Assembly: GCA_020736575.1 (NCBI GenBank)
Contig: JAGPYM010000013.1
Coordinates: 806,001-870,000 of the forward strand
DNA: 64,000 nucleotides
Source of the DNA: Thelonectria olida
Lineage: Eukaryota; Ascomycota; Sordariomycetes; Hypocreales; Nectriaceae
Direction of reading: 5' to 3'
This document shows, in pieces, positions 35,870 through 47,900 of the stretch (positions are counted from its first letter, which is position 1; every line of letters begins with the position of its first letter). Made by a program: the position numbers and the translations under genes. The notes under the pieces are model-generated. The model worked only from the letters and a program-made list of their open reading frames with translations. It was not told the origin of the DNA and searched no databases.

Positions 35870-36186
35870 CGGGGGGGGGAGGACATTTCCCAAAAAATTT
35901 AAGACATTTAACGTCCCCTTTCGTCGCTTGTTTTTTTTTTTTTCGTGTTCAACAAATTCAAATTACCCCTTGGGTTCTCTTCGAAAGCTTGAAATCTTGG
36001 TCTCCTTGGCCTCCAGTCGCTCATTTTCCCTTGCTGCTCTTGCACCCTCTGTTGTTGTTCACAAAGCGACCACCACCCCCTATACATCAAGCTCCCACCC
36101 ACACCAAGAGCTCGCCTGTACCGCTGCCGCACTTGAAGCCATCACACACGCTTGTACTGTACCGAAAATACCAAGAAAACGAAAGC
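35870..36186 (+). promoter_or_regulatory. promoter and ATG-free CT-rich leader of the small-protein gene
   Basis: A T-tract at 35930-35942 is followed by a CT-rich leader typical of well-expressed fungal genes. From about 35945 to 36186 there is no ATG at all, roughly 240 bases, which is unlikely for random sequence. Transcription probably starts just after the T-tract. A TTAAAAA word sits upstream near 35852. Confidence 0.45.
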
Positions 36187-36288
36187 ATGCCTCGAGGACC
36201 GTACGACACCACTGGCGTGATAAAGCCCGGTGCACCCAGACCACCGAAGCCCGGCAAGGGACGCAGCGATATCGTCTGTCGACCATGA
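36187..36288 (+). CDS. candidate 33-residue basic, proline-rich protein
   Basis: This is the first ATG after an ATG-free CT-rich leader of about 240 bases, in the context AAAGCATGC. The product has 33 residues, with seven Lys/Arg, two Asp and eight prolines, and a core of PGAPRPPKPGKGR. It has no signal peptide or helix. Its TGA stop overlaps the start (ATGA) of a second 16-codon frame at 36285-36335. A well-formed 90-bp intron (donor GTGAGT at 36340, branch-like CTGAC near 36411, acceptor CTCAG at 36429) lies downstream, so the unit looks like a spliced transcript with an intron in the 3' UTR. Either this is a small-protein gene or the ORFs sit in a non-coding RNA. I do not recognise the peptide. 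Confidence 0.5.
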   Translation: MPRGPYDTTGVIKPGAPRPPKPGKGRSDIVCRP

Positions 36289-36335
36289 AGGTTTCCACGT
36301 TCCCTGATTTTGACATGATGACGGGGCTGTTCTGA
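36285..36335 (+). CDS. 16-codon second ORF overlapping the small-protein stop
   Basis: ATG at 36285 overlaps the preceding TGA as ATGA. It encodes 16 residues rich in Phe, Met and Asp (MKVSTFPDFDMMTGLF). It could be reached by termination and reinitiation, or be meaningless. The stop lies 4 bases before the 3' intron donor. Confidence 0.25.
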   Translation: MKVSTFPDFDMMTGLF

Positions 36336-36339
36336 GCTT

Positions 36340-36429
36340 GTGAGTACCTCCCATGATGACCCCCCCCTGGAGCCCCCCTCCCCTGGAATTATACACACAT
36401 GAACTGGTGGGCTGACTTTTTCCTCTCAG
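36340..36429 (+). other. intron in the small-protein transcript
   Basis: GTGAGT donor at 36340, CTGAC branch-like word near 36411 and a pyrimidine-rich run into CTCAG at 36429: all four splice signals are in order at the size usual for this genome. It is placed outside any frame. Confidence 0.6.
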
Positions 36430-39400
36430 TTCCTCACACAGCAACACCTTGTTCCATCTGGATGGACACATCACAATCGAGCGAGCTATGATATGAATAA
36501 TCTCGACCGTCGCGGAGAGGAGAATGAAAAATGGGACTTTAATGGTTGGTGTTCACGGGACAATATTTGTTTTTTTTTCTGGTCTTGGGCTTGGCTTGGG
36601 TAATTGGGACGGTTGGGAAAAACAAAATAGACGGGGGCCCTCAGCTTTGGAACTATTGTTCGCTCGAATACCCATCAGAGGGCCAGGCGCACACGCGCAT
36701 AGAGATATTCCATCATACGCATGAATCCCTTCTCTGATCTCGGAGGAGGGACGTTAGTTAATACACGCTGAATAACGAACGCATTTTTGCCAATTATGCG
36801 CCCATTCTGACGACGACACCACAGACGGTGTGTGTGGTTAAAGCCCTGGCAACTCTGCCCATTCACTAAGGCTATGTAGATCGATGCCCAACCCGATAGG
36901 CTGTAACGGCATCGAGAGAGCATGACGACGAGTTGATTGGGGCGGCGGAGGAACAGGCGAGGTGCATTGCAGACGGTCGTACATTAGCGGTTTGCAGCCC
37001 AGAACCAGTCTTCCGGGAGTGGTGGGGACGACAGCATGTGGGACCTGAGAGAAAGAGGTTGCGTTTGAGGGCCGGGGGGAGGGGGAGGGGAGGATAGATA
37101 CAGTGGAAGAGGAGAGTGATGCAAAAGAAGCAGGGGAGAGAGATAGAGATAGAGAGGGTCGCGTCGTACAGCGTACGTCGGCACAGCTTCCCGCTCTGGA
37201 ATTGCGCTTCGGCGAGCATGGAAATTCGAGAAGACGACGGGCCTCCGTTCAGGGTTCCTCGGCGCGTCTGCCGGGACTATCATGAAATGAGAAGGCTGCC
37301 TGCATCGATGACGGGACCGAGATGAGACGAGGTTGACGATCCTCATGGCAGAGATCGGGAAGGTGATTATACGAGACCAGGAACATTGTGGATTGAGGAA
37401 ATGAAGAGGAACTTTCCTCCCGCTTCGAAACGAGTGAAGATCGTCTTCGGAACCTGGACCGCAAGCAGAGCACCTTGCTCCCCGAAGATCAATTGACGAC
37501 AAAAACGTAACATCCATCATCATGTGTCGGATGACTCCATCACGACAGATCATCGAGCTCCTCTTCTCGCCATTTGTAGGATTGGCGGGAAAACCTTGAC
37601 GCCCGTTTCAACGCTGCTGATCAGTTCCATCGACGAGTATGTAAACAAAAAGACGGCGAATTTCGTCCAACTCCTGAGCCAAGAATGGAGGACGGGGGGG
37701 GACCGGTTTAAATAAAGGATTCGCATCAGCTGTGACAGGGTCCGCATGATATCATGCAGAGCAGCCCTAGACGCAGGAGAGGCTTTCACTTGCAAGTTCC
37801 TTTAGGCTGTCACGGCTGGAGGCACGGGAAACTAGACTTATACCCCAGATTTTGCGTCCTTTTGGTGGTGGGGGCGGGGAACGAAAGCGTGGGCTGCATC
37901 CATCCCATCACGGGCAGACCCGTTTGCGATGGGGGTGGATATGGCTCATAAAATGGCTCAAAGATGAGATGGATGGGTTCGTCGTGAGGCGTAGATTGAT
38001 CCTCAGGCTTATCTATGTGTATCTAAGATGAATGAAGCACGTCCCATGCCATGTGCTGGCGGGGAGCAGACTGAGAGAGGGACGGGGAGAGACAGCCAGA
38101 GACAGAGAGACAGACAGACACTGTCGTCCCTGAGTGCACTGCAATCAGGAATTGTGAGTTGTGACAGAAACGACGGCTTGTAACCCTACCTACCTCCCTT
38201 ATCCATAACTACGATCTACGTTCCAGAGACCTTTTGAATTCTTCAACACTGCCACGGAGATACCCTACCGTCTCGACCCGTGGTTGATCAAGACACAAGT
38301 CTGACCCTCGAACGACTCCCACCTTGGCTGGAGCAGAAGGCATTTCGCCGTCCCCAACAATCTCCAACAACGAAATTACGAAAGATTGCATCTCTCGCGG
38401 CAGCATTACTCATGCCAGACCCGTCATCACCGGTTTCCATGGCAGCGTTGCTCCCCCTTCATTGCGGTGAAGGCAGAATGGCTCCAGCCGTGGCCTGATG
38501 CGTGCCGCCGTCACGTACGGTTCGCATCCAATCCCTACCCACGCGTCCGCGCGTGCTCAAACGGGCTCTGCACGCCGGGATCTTTTATTTTCCTTTGCTG
38601 TAAGCGTGCTGTACCCATTTTCTATGCACGTCGAAAATCCCTTTTTTAAAACGGGCGGAAAGCATTGGGTCTCAGCTGCATAGACACGGCATAACGTGAG
38701 AAGATATCCCGGAGTGCGCTGGACAGGCGCGCGGGTGCGGCCGAAGAGAGTGAGAACCCTGATGCTTGCTGGCTATCCAATGTTGGGGATGTATGTGTGT
38801 GTTGTGTCTCTGAAAATAGGTCCTGTTGAGTTTGAGAAGTCAGTGTGAGTGCCGTTTCATTCGTCTGCGTATCCGGCACATGCCTCGTGTTGGTTTCGTG
38901 TTGTCGTTGTCGTCGTCGTCGTTGACAGACAGGTTGCATTATTACGAGCGAGGTGTCGTGTTGTCTAAGTGAGGCGTCACACTTTCACCATCTGTCACCC
39001 TCACATTAGCACCATGCTGGCTCAGGTCTCGGGGTACAGCCGCCTCCTCATCATCTGGCAGTAGTGTGCAAGTATTGCGACAGCTCCCATCCCAGCTCCT
39101 GAGCAAGCTCATTCCTAGAAGCAGCATAGCGTCGTCGAGCCTATGATCGCTCCACAGGCCGGTGCCAAAACAGGAGGGCTGGCACGCTGGGATGCCCAGA
39201 GCTGTCACCATGCTGTGGCACCCGCCCACACACACCAGCAGCAGCTAGACTCAGCAAACGAGTGGCCCATTCACTCGCGTCTGGTGTCAGTCAACATGAG
39301 CTCTTTGACCCAAGACGGATGCATGCGGTCAACTGATGTCCCTGTTTGGTTCCCTTGTGCGGATCGGCTGGGACCGATCAAGACCACCTTTGGTTAATAA

Positions 39401-40107
39401 ATCACCACCGCTATTACTACGCGGCCCATATCCTACCTATGTAAATCTCTCCCATCATGGCTCGGGCCACCTCTTCATCTCGCCGCAATCAAACCGCCAA
39501 CCCCCTCCGGCCTCTTCTTCACCGATCCGACCTCTTCCAGCCTCTTCCGCTCTCTGTCCACAACCAACGTAGCCTAACTTAGCTCTTGCCCCTGAACTAT
39601 GCCGGACAATGTCCCAGCCTCGAGCAGGTCAGAGAAAAACCCTCTCCATGCCCTTGCACAAACCCGCGTTTGCACGTTAGCGATCCAATGGTCTAGCCCG
39701 CGATGCACAAGCGTGCACAAGGCTCGGACAGCGTCCCCGGCGCCGGGTGACATACCCATTGGCTCGACCGCTCCTCGACGACGACCTGACTCCGCCTCTG
39801 CGGCGCGGAGCCAACGAACGGCGTCTGCGACTTGCGGTGACAACTGGCCGGCCGTTTGTCCCTTGTCTCAAAACATCGTACACCGCCAGAACGACCGTCT
39901 CCACGCGGCCCGCTCTCCGCCGATGAAGCCCAGCTCATGCCCCCCCTCTCGACGTTCAAGAAGGGAAAGAGAGCAGCCGAAAGCTGCACTACATAACCTA
40001 TGTCGTCTGCCGCATCTCCCCTCGACCTTGTGAGATAGATCTCTGTTGGTCTTTTGTTCTTGACGAGCCAAATCTTTGCTGCAAAGCCCCGGGAGAGCCC
40101 ATGGCCA
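36430..40107. other. large gene-free stretch, right part
   Basis: Continues the emptiness on the far side of the small-protein unit. GA-rich runs occur at 37070-37160 and 38080-38130 and a CGT/GTC run near 38896-38920. Short overlapping frames on both strands lack domains. No further gene, RNA or mobile element recognised. Confidence 0.55.
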
Positions 40108-40147
40108 CCCCGGCATCTTATATTGCTTTACACATACACCTCTTTCA

Positions 40148-40195
40148 ATGACAACGCCGCCCTGTGCGGGCGAGTCGCTCATGATAAGCTGCTAG
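40148..40195 (+). promoter_or_regulatory. upstream ORF in the P450 leader
   Basis: A 15-residue frame (ATG at 40148, TAG at 40193-40195) ends 27 bases before the P450 start codon at 40223. If the transcript starts upstream of it, it could tune translation by reinitiation. Confidence 0.4.
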
Positions 40196-40222
40196 TTCAG
40201 CTTCAGCCTTCCCAAACACATC

Positions 40223-42165
40223 ATGGCGGTCCTGGAAGACCTCGCTGCCCTCAGCTGGCAGCAGACCGTTTGTCTGCTCGCAGGCATCTGGTCCATCTAC
40301 ATTGTCGCCCTGGTCATCCAGCGGCTATGGCTCAGCCCTTTGGCCCATATCCCTGGCCCCAGGCTGGCGGCCCTGACTCAATACTATGAGTTCTACTATG
40401 ATATTGTCCTGGGTGGGCAGTATACCTTCAAGATCATCGATATGCACGAGAAGTACGGTCCCATCGTGCGTATCAACCCGTGGGAAGTCCATGTGGGAGA
40501 CCCCGACTTCTTCTCCGAGGTCTACGCTGGACCAAGTCGGCGTCGAGACAAGTGGACATTTTACACTCAGCAGGTATGATCCCTTGGAGGCGTTATGCTC
40601 AAGCAATGTGTTGACTAACATGTGTTCAATAGTCCGGCGCTCCTCGTAAGCGATCTTCTTACACCAACACCTTCCCACCACATACTAACACGGCAGCAGA
40701 GAGCCCTCTTGCGACCATCGACCACAACCTTTCCAAGTTGCGGCGAAGCGCGCTGAACCCTTTCTTCTCAACTCAAACCGTGCGCAACTTGCAGCCGGTC
40801 ATTGAGGAGCGAGTGGATGCTCTGTTGGACGCGTTCCAGAACTACGCTGAAGTGTCGATGGGCCAGCCTCTGGACGTCATGTATCCCTTCTCGGCCTTTA
40901 CCAATGGTATGCACTGCCGCCCTGCGGTCCTACTGTGACACAATGACGCTAACGTGGGACGTTGTAGACGTGATCAACGAATATGCTTTCTCGCGAAGTG
41001 ATCACTTGGGTATGTTGACACTCGGGTTCGACGGCAGGTTGTGGTCGTGACACTAACGTCGCTGCAGTCGAGAAGGCCGACTTTGGCGCCGAGATTACCA
41101 ACGACCTTTTGATTGGCACTCACATGGGGCCGTTTGTGCAACATGTGAGCTGGGTGCTCACTCTCGTCAATGCTCTGCCCGAGTCCATCTCAAGTCGATG
41201 CATGCCTGGTACGTGTCCAAGTCGCACACATTGATCCATATATGAGGGCGTGAGGCTAACCCAATGTGCAGGATGGGGAGGATTTCTCAAGATGAAGAAC
41301 GACATTCTCGACCACATCCACAGCATCGAGGCTCAGCAGAGCCCTGACCCCAACTTCCTCAATGAGCTGCTCTCATCGAAGCCCCGGGACAAGACTCCTA
41401 CCAAGCTGGCACAGGAAGGTCAGATTCTCGTCGAAGGCGGGACCCTGACCACATCTTGGGCCATGTCGCTAGCGACCTTCCACCTCTTGAACCGCCCCGA
41501 TACTCTGCGCAAGCTGCGTGATGAACTCTTCGAGGCCATCCCCAACCCCAACGAGCCTCTCCCCTTGTCCAAGCTGGAGAGCCTCCCCTACCTTGGCGGA
41601 GTTGTCAAGGAGGCCCTGCGCCTCAGCATCGGCACCAGCAGCCGTCTGGCCCGTGTCGCCCCCGACGAGACTCTGGTCTACCACGACCGAGAGAACGACA
41701 AGCAGTGGCAGCTCCCTCCAGGCTCCGTCGTGGGCATGAGCCCGTACAAGACGGTCATGGACGAGACCATCTTCTACGACGCGAGGGGGTTCCACCCCGA
41801 GCGTTGGGTTGAGGACGGCCAGCGACTGGACAAGTACTTGAGCATCTTCTGCTCGGGCAACCGGGTCTGCCTTGGCATGGCTCTCGCACACGCGGAGCTG
41901 TCCATGGTCATGGCCAAGCTCTTCCGACAATGGGGAAGCGGAGGTGTCCTCTTTGGAGATGACGAAGGGGACGTGAGAGATGGCGATCTCGGGTGTCTTA
42001 GCATTTACGAAACAAGGGTTCGAGATTGCGAGATGATGTCGGATTACTTCATCCCCATCCCATACAAGGTTGGTCTCTTTCTTGGTCTCACTTTGCACAC
42101 TTGCTAACCATGACTAGGGATCTGAGGGCTTCCGCTTCGTCTTCGAACCCTTTTATACGGCATAA
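40223..42165 (+). CDS. cytochrome P450 monooxygenase
   Basis: Seven exons: 40223-40573, 40633-40645, 40700-40906, 40968-41009, 41068-41208, 41272-42068 and 42118-42165; 532 residues. An N-terminal anchor helix ([18 protein letters not shown]) is followed by the Pro-rich hinge [12 protein letters not shown], placing it on the ER membrane. The I-helix is EGGTLTTSW. The ExxR pair is E365 and R368 (KEALR), the PERW-type loop is FHPERW, and the haem motif is [10 protein letters not shown] with C451 as ligand. The style ([18 protein letters not shown], DHxLxxLRR-like block) resembles fungal trichodiene-oxygenase-type P450s. The 13-base second exon is required to keep frame. Its intron ends in a tandem CAGCAG acceptor. 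No secondary-metabolite backbone gene adjoins it, so substrate is unknown. Confidence 0.94.
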
Positions 42166-43529
42166 GTCATAATCATTAATGCCTGGTAGGTCTTTTCCTG
42201 GGTGGAATTTTTATGATTCTTTTCTTCATGTTTAGCGACGGAAATGAGAATATGATATGTACGGATTGAAGCGTCACGATGAACGTGCGACTTATGAGTT
42301 GATGCTAGATACCTTTATTTGTTGATCAGGACAGACTCTCTGTCCTGTTTCTTTTCGTTTTCTTCATTACCATTTACTTTGTTCAAGCATTTGTTGTTTG
42401 GTTTTTCTTTTCTTGGAGGAGTCGATTGATTCGCTCTTCCTCTTCTTCCTTTGCGTTGATCTCATCTGCTCTTTTGGTGTCTTTGCTTGGGCGTCTTCGC
42501 GAGGGGAGCTTTGGTTCATGGACAGGAGGACGGAGGAGGTTTCTCATGTGAATCGAGGATCACAGCGCGGCGTCTTCGGGCAGGCTTTATTTTTATGTCT
42601 GTTTTGCTCTTTTTGCACAAGTGGAAGGGAGGCCACACGACAACACGTCCCATCGCCAGTCAGTCAGCTGACAGGCCACAACACTATTCTCTTTGTCAGA
42701 ACCATTTCACACAACAGTACAAATACCCGTCTGATCTTTGAGAGATTATGACAATTTTATACGAGCACAGGATGGGTGGGTGGATGGGGGAGGGAGGCCG
42801 CGAGTGGCACAACAAACTCACAAGTCATGAAAAACATGAAAACACATACAAGGAAAAACAGAACCCAACGAAAAGAGCAGAACAAACAAAAACCAATACA
42901 AATACATTCAGTTTAAACAAGTCAAAAACAATCTCGCTTCTCTGTGAATCATGTCACTCTCGCCGTCTGATGAAGTGAGGTGAGGTACGTATTCGCACAC
43001 GAGCGGCCCGATAAGCCATAGCTCTGATTGATAATCATCCATTGGCAATTGTCTCGGCACATGGATGCACAGCAGCAACATTCAGCTCGCCAAGGAGCCA
43101 AAAACAACCTGATCTCCTCTAACAATAGAAACACAACTCCTCTCCCCCCGTCGCATGGAAATACGGGAATACGTCCAGGGGCAATTGCCTCTGCAGGAAC
43201 CGCCGCCAACAGCTCATCCACACCACACTCGGCAAGGCTGGCGGGCGGCATCTTACAGTGCCGAGCTCCCATCTCCACTTCGATCCGTCCAACCAGCGAT
43301 GGACCCGACCCTTGGGCTTCACTTCGGACAATATGCCCATCTGACGACTCTCACGTTTCTTCCCCCTCCCTCTAGTTAATAGCTGCGACTTGGTTCTTCT
43401 ACTAATCGGTGTATTTTCGCTTCTTCTTCCATCTTTTCGTCCTCCGTCTCTTCGTATCTTCCATCGTTCAATCCGTCTTCCTTCTGGCGCCGCATTCATC
43501 TGTCCTCTTCTGCGCATCGTCTTGCGACA
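42166..43529. other. intergenic region
   Basis: 3' UTR of the P450 gene and promoter of the next MFS gene. The sequence just before the MFS start (43385-43525) is CT-rich, typical of a leader. No gene seen. Confidence 0.65.
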
Positions 43530-44996
43530 ATGGCCATCGTTGATCCCGCCTCGAGGAAGAGGGTCCTCCGCGTCATTACCATTTCTCTACTCCTCGATCT
43601 AGTAAGGAAACCGTCCGTCTACTGCATGCTCTCCTTGCTAACTCACCTACTAGATCTCCTTCACCTTCATCCTCCCCTTGTTCCCCAAGCTTCTCGAGTT
43701 CTATCGCGATCACGAAGCCCGCGAAATCGACTCCGACGCCCCCGCGACCCTCCTCCAGTCCGTCCTCCAAGGCCTGCACCGATACAAGGCTGCCTTCTCC
43801 CGTCCGATCGAATCGCGACATGACATTGTGCTGCTGGGCGGCGCATTAGGCTCTCTCTTCTCGTACGAACCCTCCCTCCCCCATCTTTCCTACATGCAGG
43901 CTGCTAACCATCGTTGCCAACGTTCAGGCTCCTTCAAGCTATCGCCTCCCCTCTCATCGGCGCATTCTCCGATCGATATGGCCGCCGCAAGGCCCTCCTC
44001 GCCTCCATGTGCGGAAACATCCTCTCCGTCCTGCTCTGGGTTGCGGCCGTCGACTTCCGAACATTCATCGCGAGCCGGGTTGTAGGTGGCTTGTCTGAGG
44101 GCAACGTCCAGTTGGCGACGGCCATGGCGAGCGACATCTCGGACGAGTCCACCCGCGGCTCTACCATGGCCATGATCGGGGCTTGCTTCTCCATTGCCTT
44201 CACCTTTGGTCCTGGTCTCGGTGCTTGGCTCAGCACCATCTCGACGGTGGCTGCCAATCCCTTTGCGACGGCGGCCGGATTCAGCCTGGCGCTGATTGTG
44301 GTCGAGACGGTGTACCTCTATTTCTGCCTTCCTGAAACGTTGCCTTCCATGGTAGACACTGCGACCAGGGAACAGGGAGCAAAGAAGGCAGCGCCTAAGA
44401 AGATTGAGCGTACTAACTCGCATTTCCTCCTGAATGCGATCCACTTCGTCTTTCTCCTCTTCTTTTCCGGCATGGAAAGCTCCCTATCCTTCATGACCTA
44501 CGAGCTCTTCTCCTTTACCTCTGGAAAGAACGGCAGACTGCTTGGCTATGTTGGCTTGGTGGCTTCCATCCTCCAGGGCGGCGTCACCCGCCGTCTAGCG
44601 CCTCTCCTCTCTGTCCGAATCGGCGTCATTGCATGCCTCGCGTCCTTTGTCCTCCTCAGCCAGGTGTCGAGCGTCGGCGGACTGTACCTGGCGGCGACAT
44701 GTCTCGCCATGACGTCTGCGACCGTCGTCACAGGCCTCAACGCGCTGAGCAGCTTCGAGGCGAGCGAGGATGAGCGTGGAAACAAGCTGGGCATGCTCCG
44801 CAGCTGGGGTCAGCTAGGTCGTGGCCTGGGTCCTATCTTATTCACCAGCGTTTACTGGTGGGCTGGTCGCGAGGTTGCCTACGGGATGGGCGCAACGGGC
44901 ATTGCGATCGTGGCTGCAGCCGTCTTTGCGGGATTGAAAACTCCTAAGGCGACGCAAGGTGCCAAGAACAAGAAGGGCAGTGTTAAGGTGCAATAG
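43530..44996 (+). CDS. MFS transporter, TetA/MFSD10-like
   Basis: Exons 43530-43601, 43654-43862 and 43928-44996 give 449 residues. Helix 1 is split by intron 1 (VITISLLLDL, then ISFTFILPLFPKLL), and the splice restores it exactly. A 50-residue loop follows, unlike MCT porters. Then come GSLFSSLLQAIASPLIGAFS and the motif A loop DRYGRRKALLAS, and helix 4 and 5 blocks RVVGGLSEGNVQLATAMASD and STMAMIGACFSIAFTFGP. This long helix 1-2 loop and SDRYGRR motif are typical of the fungal and animal MFSD10 (tetracycline-transporter-like) group of organic-anion carriers. Substrate and membrane are not given by the sequence. The C terminus is Lys-rich. Confidence 0.88.
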
Positions 44997-47900
44997 GGGA
45001 GTTAATTGCATTAAGGGCGTGTTGGGTGTGGTGTTGCATGGTGGGTTGCATTGCATACGAGGATCTCAGTCCATCCCATACTGTACGAAGTAGATAGCCG
45101 TTGGTAGCTGGGGCATGTACGAATAGCATAATGAAATAGCATCACGATCGATAATCAAGCACCGGTTTTAGCTCTGTTCATCTAAAACGGCTTGTAGCAT
45201 GGTTGAGATGCTGGTTGTTTTGCGGCTGTCGCCCAAAACACCAAGAATACCTCGCGAGACTGCGAGCACATCCCGAGCGCATCACATAAGAAAAGAATTA
45301 CCGAAAGAATGATAGATCCCAAGAGCGAATGAACCCTTGCCTATCCTCTCAAATAAAACAAAAGCAGGCCAAAAAAAAAAAAAAAAGGTTCCCTAAAGCT
45401 GGAATCGACCGACCTACCTACCCGCACTCGGATTTGCACCAAGATCCTTAGCTCACGTCCTACACTGTTATATGAGTCCAACGAGTTGCTATTACTCTAT
45501 ACGGGTTTTAACCGTTCGACCAGATTGACACGTTTTGTTTGTTGAAGAGGAGATGATATATTCTGTTCTTATGCGGTAGTCGTTCGTTTGCCCGTTGGTG
45601 GCTGCTGGGGTTAATTTCCATTGGTGAGTGGCTTTGCGCTGAGGGGAGTGATAGGTGGACGTTCATTGTGTCTACTCGTGTACGTAGGCCAGTGTGTTAT
45701 TGGGCTTAGAGTGCTGCTGGTCGTGTCGTTTGGTTTCGTTTCGGTTCGTTGCATCTCGCTGGGCAATTGCTTTCTAGGTATGAATACTATGTTGTGTTGG
45801 CCATTCGAAGTAATCGTCGGTCTTGGTTGGTATGGTGGAAGTCGGAGTAGTCGAGGTAATAGGAAGTCAATTCGTCTCCACGCTTCGGTTCGGAGCGAAG
45901 GACATTGAGGCCGGGGATCCTAGATCAGTGCAAATCTTATTCAAGGAGCTCTTTCCGCAATTGGGAACGCCATCTGAGTATTTATACAGTCCGAGGGCCG
46001 TCCATAGGGCAAGGGGTAGGAAGGGGGGTACCAAAGTTTTATAGGTCCTTGGCTTTACGTCGATGGGTGCTGTTGGAAGCTCCGCATGACTTCCAGAATG
46101 GGAACAAGCTTCGACGGAGTTGCATTACTTCGTACATAGCACACGCCAATGGGAGACTCGAATTCTAGCAATAGGGTTTGGTTCTTGGGTTGTAGCTCTC
46201 TCGTGCTCTCAACTCGTCGTTTCGGCTACCCTACACAGTCTGATTTCTTGAACGAATTCAAAGTTTATGGCATGACGAGGCACGAATACGAGTTGCTGGG
46301 AATCATCAGGTCACAATTACAGTTGATGGGAGTGATGTTCTGTTTGGAAAACACTCAACCGACCCGCTGCGGTTGTTGTCTTGATATGGGGCAAGCTGGC
46401 CTCCACCGTGTCGTTCTGGAGACGAGTTCACGATATGGCCCGTAGCTTCCTAGTTATGGGGCGACGGGGGGCGGCAATGGTCGCATGCGGTGAGGGAGAG
46501 GAGAGAAGAAAAAAGCAACGAAAGAAATCCACACGTGGGACCATGTTGGACGACACGCCCGACCTCACTGAACATCTACGGAAGCTATCCGTATAAACGA
46601 GAGACGCCACGGTTTACACAGGATAGAGTCGGGATGAGCTGCCCATCACAGAGTAGCCACCTTGTTGAACAAGCGGTGGACAAGCAGCAAGCAACCAAAA
46701 ACAGAAACCAGAAACAGAGCAGTGGATCCAATCTTGATATCTTGACCATTCGAATGGATGCCAATGGTTCGGAGGAGGGTGAGACGACGTCCAGTGGCTC
46801 TGCAGACAAGCTCGAGTCGTGAAGCAATGGAGATGGGCCACTTTTGCCGCGCATGGGCGCTTGAGAATGCAACAGTGGTGAGTTGCATGAAGAGAAGAGA
46901 CTCCACCTTGGCTAGGAAGTTTTTTTCTCTCACTCTCGATTTTGCGACTTTTGCCCCTCCATTTCGGTCTAGATCCCCATTCTGTGTGTGGTTGTCCGGG
47001 GGTGCTGCGACTGCAAGACGTACGTAGCTCCAGTAGCTTGCCTGGCGGAGCAACAACAACAAGGGAGCGAGCATGGAGGGGCTCGAGGAGGGGCTCGAGG
47101 AGGGGGAGGGGCAACGAAATTTTTTGCTCAAATGCTGATTTCCGTTGCGAAAAGGATTCGGCGACGGGGAGATGAGACGTGAAACTGCGAACACTTGCGG
47201 TACGACGTATGACATTGAGTTAGCGAGGGACGGGAAGGGACGGGCTTTCCCTTCATTTTCAGCTGGTTGACCCTCTTCATCAAGGCCCTTCTGTTTCTTC
47301 TCTTCCAACCCCTCCATCGCACATCCACCTCTGATAAGACGTGGGCGGTGGTCTGTTTGGCATTGGCATTTTTTTTGTGAATTTTTTTCTTTGGTTTGGA
47401 TCTTCCGTGTGCATCACAAAATCCGTGCGGCGGTGGCAACCACTAGCGGTGGGGCATGACGTCCAGAATGCGCAAGGGTGGACGCCTAAAAAGTTGATGC
47501 GGCGCCAAAGGAGGGGTAACGAAACATTCGCTATCATCGAGTGAAGGAAGGAACTGCCCCTCCCTCCCGCTCGAGCGACAAAAATATTTTGGCAGGCGGT
47601 TAGCACTGGCACAAGTCCATTTCGACCACCTTTTCAAGACGCAAAACATGGCCAAATATGAAGGATTGGTAGTCACGCCGTTTGGAAGCAGAGTAATCTT
47701 CACCCCTTTGACGCACGCCGAAATCAATAGAAAAAAGCGACGTCAGTGACTCACGCCGCTTGCGTTGGGCTGACAGTGAGGGGCGAAGCAGGTTGGGCAG
47801 AAGGGTTCCACGGCAGAAACAAGCAGGGGAGGCCAAGGGAGGCCAGCATTAACCCACCACCATCGAAAGGACGGCTTTGTTGAAATTTTAGGCCCGTAGC

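Noticed and set aside
40223..44996. Secondary-metabolite gene cluster around the P450 and MFS gene
   Set aside because: No polyketide, peptide or terpene backbone enzyme within the window, and the MFS protein is of the TetA/MFSD10 type. The Zn2Cys6 regulator lies 15 kb away among housekeeping genes.
46646..47317. 223-codon minus-strand ORF with ATG
   Set aside because: It runs through a purine-rich tandem repeat that produces Ser/Pro runs, overlaps other long frames on the same strand and shows no domain or conserved-looking block.
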